A stretch of 10,160 nucleotides of DNA from Rhodospirillaceae bacterium (lineage in GTDB: Bacteria; Pseudomonadota; Alphaproteobacteria; UBA7985): assembly GCA_002700865.1 (NCBI GenBank), contig PAFB01000006.1, forward strand, positions 1-10,160. Direction: 5' to 3'. The notes under the pieces are model-generated. The model was not told the origin of the DNA. It worked only from the letters and a program-made list of their open reading frames with translations, and did no database searches. The translations under genes were made by a program, and so were the position numbers. Shown here one piece after another: positions 5,174 through 10,160 of this stretch. Within the stretch, counting starts at the first letter, position 1; each line of letters starts with the position of its first letter.

Positions 5174-6904
5174 ATGACAACTCCAAATCTGTCCGCTGAC
5201 GGAACTGCTGCCACTCTCCGGTCGTCGGGACCGCGAAATATTTTCGCGACACGCTGGTTAAGAAACATTCTTGTCCAGACTTTCATCGTCGGCCTGATCG
5301 TTTTTGCCGTCGTGTATTTTGTGAACAATGCGCAAGTGAACCTGCTGCGCCGTTCCGGGAACTTTGGCCTTGGCTTCATGGCGACGCCGGGCAGTTACGA
5401 TCCTTCTCCTTTCTTCCCGATACCGCTGAAGAACAACGACCTCGTTTTCCGCTTCGTGGCGCTGGGTTACGTCAACACGATCATTGTTTCATTGATTGGC
5501 ATTTTCGCTGCGACCATCATGGGGTTTGTGATGGGCCTCGCGCGGCTTTCCAATAACTGGCTGATCGCGCGCGCCGCGACGGTCTACGTTGAGCTTCTGC
5601 GCAACATTCCTTTGGCTGTCTGGCTGCTGTTTGCTTTTGCCCTTGCGCTGACGTTGCCCAACATTGTCGCCTCAGCCCCGATTTCGGGGCCGCTGGGGCT
5701 GTCGATCTCCAACGAGAAAATCATTCTGCCTGCCTTAAAATTTGGGGACGGCATGGGGGCAGAGACCTGGCTTGGTTTTGCGCCCTTTGACTGGCAACCG
5801 TTCAAAACCGTCAGCCTGCAATCCAGCGCGATGGGCATGCCGCTGGTCGGGTTGCTGGGCCTGATGCTGATTGGCGGCGGCGCCCTGCTGGTGATAACCC
5901 GCCGGCGTGACATGATGCGGGCGTTCAATGACCGCGAGCTGGACACGCTTTACGTTTGGTTAGGGCTGTTGGCGGTTGGCGTGGTGCTGTTGCTGGTGTT
6001 CGGGGCGAGCATGGTGATGAGCGTTTCAAACTCCGTCGTATTTGCTGCGACAGCCTTCTATCTCCTGCTCTGGGCGATCCTGTTCCTAATCATTTTCGCC
6101 ATCTCCAACCGGATCGAAGCGCAGGAGCGCGCGACCGATGCGCCGGGGATCAAGTCCATCGGTATCATCTACCGCACCATCGCTGGCATCGTCCTGATCG
6201 TCTTGGCGCTGATGATCGAGACGTCGGTGCCGCCCATGACGTCGTGGACAATGTTTTGGGTCTTCGTGGCTGGCCTGATGATCGCGAACTGTTTCTCGAC
6301 ACTGCTCGACATTCGGGCACAGGCTATCCAGAACCGCACGGGGGACCGGCCACACACGCTGCTTTACCAACTGGCAATCTTTGTTGTGGTGGTCGGCGCT
6401 GTGTTTGTCGTGCTGGGCGGCCCGATTGGTATTTCAGTACCAGAGCCGAACAAGTTTGGCCGCTACACAGCCAACTCCGGTGGTCTGCAAATCGTTAACG
6501 GCTTCTGGATATTGGTGGCTGCGCTGGCCATATACACCTCCGCCTTCATCGCCGAGACGGTTCGCGCCGGCATCCAAGCCGTTGATCGGGGCCAGACCGA
6601 AGCGGCTCGGTCCGTGGGCATGAGGCCCAGCCAGATCACCAACCTGATCGTTATTCCCCAAGCGCTGCGGGTGATCATCCCGCCGCTGAATTCTCAGTAT
6701 ATGAACCTGATGAAGAACAGCTCGCTGGCGGCGATTATCTCGTTCCCGGAAATCACCTCGATCTTCCACGGAACCATTCTGAACCAGAAAGGCCACGCGA
6801 TTGAGATTACCGCAATCATCATGCTGGCCTACCTCACCAACTCCCTGCTGATCTCCGCCGTGATGAACACCATCAACGAGCGCGTGAAGCTGGTTGAACG
6901 CTAA
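5174..6904 (+). CDS. bztB: General L-amino acid ABC transporter permease, enlarged (BztB/AapQ)
   Basis: One of the two inner-membrane subunits forming the translocation path. The 576-aa product has TM1 at about 31-51, a periplasmic loop, helices at about 92-122 and 143-163, and at the C terminus the typical core: YTSAFIAETVRAGIQAV (454-470), the EAA loop from EAARSVG (476-482) to the IPQALRVIIPPL segment (494-505) that contacts the ATPase, and LNSQYMNLMKNSSLAA (505-520). Family members I remember are about 400-430 aa. The extra length lies at about 225-385 and holds additional hydrophobic segments near 222-242, 260-282, 288-310, 333-350 and 359-379, then joins the family-like NRTGDRP segment (387-393). 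The reading frame is intact. The start is uncertain: ATG 5174 is taken, but GTG 5159 in the same frame is possible, and neither has a Shine-Dalgarno, which suggests weak initiation. The stop is 18 nt before bztC. Confidence 0.9.
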   Translation: MTTPNLSADGTAATLRSSGPRNIFATRWLRNILVQTFIVGLIVFAVVYFVNNAQVNLLRRSGNFGLGFMATPGSYDPSPFFPIPLKNNDLVFRFVALGYVNTIIVSLIGIFAATIMGFVMGLARLSNNWLIARAATVYVELLRNIPLAVWLLFAFALALTLPNIVASAPISGPLGLSISNEKIILPALKFGDGMGAETWLGFAPFDWQPFKTVSLQSSAMGMPLVGLLGLMLIGGGALLVITRRRDMMRAFNDRELDTLYVWLGLLAVGVVLLLVFGASMVMSVSNSVVFAATAFYLLLWAILFLIIFAISNRIEAQERATDAPGIKSIGIIYRTIAGIVLIVLALMIETSVPPMTSWTMFWVFVAGLMIANCFSTLLDIRAQAIQNRTGDRPHTLLYQLAIFVVVVGAVFVVLGGPIGISVPEPNKFGRYTANSGGLQIVNGFWILVAALAIYTSAFIAETVRAGIQAVDRGQTEAARSVGMRPSQITNLIVIPQALRVIIPPLNSQYMNLMKNSSLAAIISFPEITSIFHGTILNQKGHAIEITAIIMLAYLTNSLLISAVMNTINERVKLVER

Positions 6905-6907
6905 GGC

Positions 6908-6916
6908 AGGGGAGAG
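6908..6916 (+). promoter_or_regulatory. Ribosome-binding site of bztC
   Basis: AGGGGAGAG, with its GGAG core 8 nt before ATG 6923, is a strong site right after the bztB stop. It confirms the bztC start and contrasts with the missing site at bztB. Confidence 0.75.
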
Positions 6917-6922
6917 ATACGC

Positions 6923-9340
6923 ATGTCCAACGAGACCTTTGTCCGCCGCCTCGATGAATACTTGCCCGACCAGGCACCGCCGCCGGGTGACACGGGCCCA
7001 GTAAAGTGGCTGCGGGAGAACCTGTTCTCCGGCCCTGTAAACAGCATCGCCACGCTGCTGATTGTTGTGATTTTCGGCTGGGTCATCTGGGGCTTTTTCA
7101 ACTGGTTCTTCCTGACCAGCACCTTCCATGGTGAGACCCAGCAAGCCTGCCGGATGGCCACTCAGGCCACCTTGATCGAAGAGCGGCTAACCTCGCTGCG
7201 TTCTGAGCAACGCCGACTGGACCGCATCAGCGGTGTCGAAGGCAGCGCTTTTGATGACCGCCGATTCAAAGCCTTTGTCAACAACCTGGGCAACCTCGCG
7301 GCCAAGGATATTCCGAAATCCTATGCGGATATTCTGAAAAACGCCGAGTGGGTAGAACTCAACAAGGCCGAAATCGCCAAGTACGCGGCGGCGCAGGCCG
7401 ACCGCCGTGCTGCGATTGAAGCATGGATCGATGCGGGCGGCGTGGGCGAAGCGCCGGGCCGGACACGCGACCCCAAGCTCAAGAAAGCCTACGAGGGCGA
7501 CACGGTTCACCCGGACGCTGAGAAATTCTTTGTTGATGGCCCGGATCAACTCGATTGGGCCGGCGCAGGCGCCATGATCGCCAGCGCGGTACAGGCTCGC
7601 GATCTTGCCAAGGCGCAAGAGGGCGTCGATGCGCTTTCTCCCTTTGTCGAATGGGGCAAGTCGAACAGCGGTGCGTGCCATGCAGTGTTCAAGAAGAACT
7701 ACTGGCAACTGCTGGTGAACGCCTACGACCGCGACCAGCTGTGGCGGCCAATTATGGTGGCCTTGCTGCTGATCCCTGTGCTCGCCTTTGTGATGGTGCC
7801 GCGCCTGCGGGAGGGGACTGTTGGCATGGTCCTTGGCATCTCAACGGGCCTGTTTCCTTTCGTGGCCTTCTTCGTGTTGTCCGGGGCGGCGCTCAAGCTC
7901 GCCCATTTCGAGCCCATACAAGGTGCTTATCCGAACATCCCGATTGAGGAGATGACGCAGCATGAAATGGACAATGCCCTTGCCGAAGTGGGCCTGCGGC
8001 TGTCGCGGCGCGAAGGGCAGTGGGTCGAGGGGCAAAGCCTTGAATTCGTCGATCAATGGAGCGTGAAGCTTTCAACCGGTGAAGTCACTGAAGTTCTGAC
8101 ACCGGGCTTTGGCCGCACGGTTTATGGGCTTACCGCGGCTTTCAACAGCGTCACGACTTCAGAGACAGGCCGATTGCTGATTGCTGCTGTTGCGCTGGCT
8201 GTGCTGTTGGTGCTGGGCGTGGTCATTGCTCGAACGCGCTTTGGCCGTGTCGCGAGGCCGTTCCTTCGGTTCCTGCAATTCGTTTCCGGCTTTGCCATTG
8301 TGATTGCCATATGGGGAACGGTCATCAACAACCCCCACTTTGAGCACAAGCGCGGCTTGCTCGACTTAACCGCCGATCCCATCGAGGACCTAGCGCCCGA
8401 AGAGCTCGAAGCCAAATATGGGGCGCACACGCAACTTGGCCGCTTGCCCAAAGGCGTGCAACTGACCGCACTGATGACGCGTGATCCTGAAACCATCGGG
8501 GCGACACAGGCCGAGCAGGACGCGGCCTGGGCCGATATCGCTGATAACCCGATCTACGACATGAACCGCGATGGCGTGGTCAATCCTCAGGATGACATCA
8601 ACGGCGATGACTGGATCAACGCAACCGACCTGGCTGAAAGCCGGGGCGATCACGCGCCGGGGAACATCGTATTCTTGTCGCATGTCCCGGTTGAGAACAC
8701 CTGGGGCGGTATTCTGATCACCATGATTCTGGGCCTGATCGGGTCTGCCTTTGCCTTGCGAGCGGGTATCCTGCTCGCTTTGGGGCGGCAATCAACCTTG
8801 CCGGTGGTGCGCTATCTCTCAACAGGCTTCATCGAAGGCATGCGCGGGGTTCCGCTGATTACGATTCTGATCATGTCAGTATTCGTGTTGCCACTGATCC
8901 TGCCTATTCAGTTCCAACCCCAGCCATTGGTCGCAACCCTGGTGGCGGTTTGTCTGTTCGGTACGGCTTATATGGCTGAAGTGATCCGGGGGGGCTTGCA
9001 GGCCATTCCAAAAGGGCAGTACGAGGCGGCGCAGTCGCTGGGTCTGTCCTACTGGCAGGAAACCAACCTGATTATTGTGCCGCAGGCCACCCGTACTGTC
9101 ATCCCGGCGATCGTGAACACGCTGATCGGCCTGTTCAAAGATACCACGCTGGTGATCGTTATTGGCCTGCTCGACGTTTTGACCGTCATGCGGAACAAAA
9201 TTGTCACCAAGGTTGAGTGGAATCAGACCCTTATGGAGGGCCTGATCTACGTCGCCGTCTTCTTCTTCATCTTCATGTTCGGACTCTCCCGCTACTCCAT
9301 GTGGCTCGAAGAGCGGTTCGGCATTCTTAAGCAGCGATAG
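6923..9340 (+). CDS. bztC: General L-amino acid ABC transporter permease, very large (BztC/AapM)
   Basis: Second membrane subunit of the importer, 805 aa; the family members I remember are about 360-440 aa. TM1 is at about 40-64. A first insertion (about 77-250) is soluble, helical and charged, and lies between Cys76 (QQACRM) and Cys252 (SGACHAVF). The family-like ACxxxFxxxY segment follows, then TM2 (275-292) and TM3 (298-323). A second insertion (about 326-592) has a soluble part, two more helices (416-436, 447-469) and a hydrophilic stretch with two adjoining 12-residue calcium-loop motifs (546-557, 558-569). The normal permease core begins at VPVENTWGGILIT (588-600) and includes FIEGMRGVPLIT (636-647), AYMAEVIRGGLQAIPKGQYEAAQSLGL (682-708; EAA loop for the ATPase) and IPAIVNTLIGLFKDTTLV (727-744). 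The frame is unbroken, and no second start or ribosome-binding site suggests two genes. Whether the insertions bind calcium or partners is unknown. Confidence 0.9.
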   Translation: MSNETFVRRLDEYLPDQAPPPGDTGPVKWLRENLFSGPVNSIATLLIVVIFGWVIWGFFNWFFLTSTFHGETQQACRMATQATLIEERLTSLRSEQRRLDRISGVEGSAFDDRRFKAFVNNLGNLAAKDIPKSYADILKNAEWVELNKAEIAKYAAAQADRRAAIEAWIDAGGVGEAPGRTRDPKLKKAYEGDTVHPDAEKFFVDGPDQLDWAGAGAMIASAVQARDLAKAQEGVDALSPFVEWGKSNSGACHAVFKKNYWQLLVNAYDRDQLWRPIMVALLLIPVLAFVMVPRLREGTVGMVLGISTGLFPFVAFFVLSGAALKLAHFEPIQGAYPNIPIEEMTQHEMDNALAEVGLRLSRREGQWVEGQSLEFVDQWSVKLSTGEVTEVLTPGFGRTVYGLTAAFNSVTTSETGRLLIAAVALAVLLVLGVVIARTRFGRVARPFLRFLQFVSGFAIVIAIWGTVINNPHFEHKRGLLDLTADPIEDLAPEELEAKYGAHTQLGRLPKGVQLTALMTRDPETIGATQAEQDAAWADIADNPIYDMNRDGVVNPQDDINGDDWINATDLAESRGDHAPGNIVFLSHVPVENTWGGILITMILGLIGSAFALRAGILLALGRQSTLPVVRYLSTGFIEGMRGVPLITILIMSVFVLPLILPIQFQPQPLVATLVAVCLFGTAYMAEVIRGGLQAIPKGQYEAAQSLGLSYWQETNLIIVPQATRTVIPAIVNTLIGLFKDTTLVIVIGLLDVLTVMRNKIVTKVEWNQTLMEGLIYVAVFFFIFMFGLSRYSMWLEERFGILKQR
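8558..8629 (+). other. Two tandem EF-hand/dockerin-type calcium loops within bztC
   Basis: Residues 546-557 (DMNRDGVVNPQD) and 558-569 (DINGDDWINATD) both follow D-x-N-x-D-[GD]-x-[VI]-N-x-x-D, the pattern of dockerin and EF-hand calcium loops, with Asp at position 12 as in dockerins. The second is followed by Leu and fits the common EF-hand pattern fully. The first is followed by Asp and misses the final hydrophobic position. The loops are contiguous, unlike a dockerin, where about 20 residues separate them. Calcium binding is inferred. Confidence 0.7.
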
Positions 9341-9351
9341 AGAGTTGCATC

Positions 9352-10104
9352 ATGGAAAACATCGTAAGCATCTCCGGCCTTAACAAATGGTTCGGCACTT
9401 TTCACGTTCTCAAGGACATCGACCTCGCGGTGAAGCCCAAGGAACGGATTGTGATTGCTGGGCCCTCGGGCTCAGGCAAGTCCACGCTGATCCGCTGCAT
9501 CAACCGGCTTGAAGAGCATCAGCGCGGGAAGATCGTTGTCGATGGCGTCGAGCTGACCAACAACCTCGAACAGATCGAGGCCATTCGCCGCGAAGTCGGC
9601 ATGGTGTTTCAGCACTTTAACCTGTTCCCGCATCTGACCATTCTGGAAAACTGCATCCTCGCGCCCATGTGGGTCCGCAAGATGCCGCGGAAAGAAGCGG
9701 TCGACCGGGCCATGTATTACCTTGAACGCGTACGCATTCCGGAGCAGGCCAGCAAGTACCCCGGCCAGCTTTCCGGTGGTCAGCAACAACGGGTCGCCAT
9801 TGCGCGGTCGCTGTGTATGCAGCCCAAAGTCATGCTGTTTGACGAGCCGACATCTGCGCTGGATCCAGAGATGATCAAGGAGGTGCTCGACACCATGATC
9901 GAACTGGCAGATGAGGGCATGACCATGCTGGTGGTGACCCACGAAATGGGCTTTGCGAAGAAAGTGGCTGACCGTGTGATTTTCATGGATCAGGGCCAAA
10001 TCGTCGAAGTTGCCCCTCCCATTGAGTTCTTTGAACAGCCCAAGTCTGAGCGTCTCAAGGAGTTCCTCGCCGACATCCTCTACGACAAGCAAGATAACGC
10101 TTAA
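9352..10104 (+). CDS. bztD: General L-amino acid ABC transporter ATPase (BztD/AapP)
   Basis: The cytoplasmic ATP-hydrolysing subunit, which should act as a dimer under the BztB/BztC pair. The 250-aa protein has the normal length for polar amino acid importers. All motifs are present: Walker A GPSGSGKST (37-45), Q-loop Gln87 in VFQHFNLFPH (85-94), signature LSGGQQQR (140-147), Walker B VMLFDE (160-165), D-loop SALD (168-171) and switch His197 in VTHEMG (195-200). The ATG is 11 nt after the bztC stop with AGAGAG 7 nt upstream, so it is cotranscribed with bztC. Unlike the two permeases, it has no insertion, so the enlargement is confined to the membrane subunits. Codon choice is ordinary for the window (CGG and CGC Arg codons both occur). 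The family is certain; the substrate assignment comes from the operon. Confidence 0.96.
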   Translation: MENIVSISGLNKWFGTFHVLKDIDLAVKPKERIVIAGPSGSGKSTLIRCINRLEEHQRGKIVVDGVELTNNLEQIEAIRREVGMVFQHFNLFPHLTILENCILAPMWVRKMPRKEAVDRAMYYLERVRIPEQASKYPGQLSGGQQQRVAIARSLCMQPKVMLFDEPTSALDPEMIKEVLDTMIELADEGMTMLVVTHEMGFAKKVADRVIFMDQGQIVEVAPPIEFFEQPKSERLKEFLADILYDKQDNA

Positions 10105-10113
10105 ACCGCTCGC

Positions 10114-10153
10114 CTGCCGCGCGCCAAATAAGGGCAAAAAGCGGAGGCGGCAG
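10114..10153 (+). terminator. Possible terminator region after bztD, cut by the window edge
   Basis: CTGCCGC (10114-10120) can pair with GCGGCAG (10147-10153) across a 26-nt loop. Alternatively, AAAAAGCGGAGGCGG (10136-10150) looks like the A-tract and left arm of a bidirectional terminator whose right arm would lie past base 10160. Either would end the bzt operon. Neither can be completed within the window. Confidence 0.35.
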
Positions 10154-10160
10154 ACGCGGC

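Noticed and set aside
6923..9340. Possibility that bztC is two fused or misassembled genes
   Set aside because: The frame is continuous, internal ribosome-binding sites are not evident, and hydrophobic segments follow each other sensibly into the permease core.

Overview
The window reads as chromosomal DNA of an alphaproteobacterium, most likely of the Rhodobacterales (Roseobacter-type). The evidence is a bzt/aap-type general L-amino acid ABC transporter operon lying divergently next to a cystathionine beta-lyase gene, a stand-alone hisI without a hisE fusion, and protein sequences that look alphaproteobacterial. This assignment rests on remembered family features, not on a search. I see no mobile element, CRISPR array, tRNA or rRNA.

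Left half, minus strand (about 3446 down to 69): four tightly packed genes, transcribed leftwards. They are metC-like cystathionine beta-lyase (TTG start with a good Shine-Dalgarno), hisI (phosphoribosyl-AMP cyclohydrolase, 4 nt after metC), hemH (ferrochelatase, 32 nt after hisI) and an unrecognised multi-pass membrane protein (3 nt after hemH). The spacing suggests one operon mixing methionine, histidine and haem biosynthesis.

Middle (3447-3972): a divergent intergenic region of about 525 bp without a credible gene. It holds several short perfect inverted repeats, and a cluster of CCAAT/ATTGG arms runs up to the bztA ribosome-binding site. It must contain the promoters for both directions, but I cannot place a convincing one.

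Right half, plus strand (3973-10104): bztA (periplasmic binding protein), a strong intrinsic terminator, then bztB and bztC (permeases) and bztD (ATPase). The binding-protein gene has a codon usage expected of a very highly expressed gene. The terminator, together with the lack of a Shine-Dalgarno at bztB, should give far more BztA than membrane complex.

The most unusual feature is that both permeases are greatly enlarged. BztB is about 576 aa, where I remember roughly 400-430. BztC is 805 aa, where I remember roughly 360-440. BztB carries extra membrane helices in its middle. BztC carries two insertions. The first is a charged, soluble domain of about 175 residues lying between two cysteines that are normally close together. 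The second is about 265 residues, with two more predicted helices and two back-to-back 12-residue calcium-loop motifs (EF-hand/dockerin type) just before the conserved permease core. This looks like an elaborated amino-acid importer, possibly with calcium-dependent folding or periplasmic contacts. Both window edges seem to cut through terminator hairpins.
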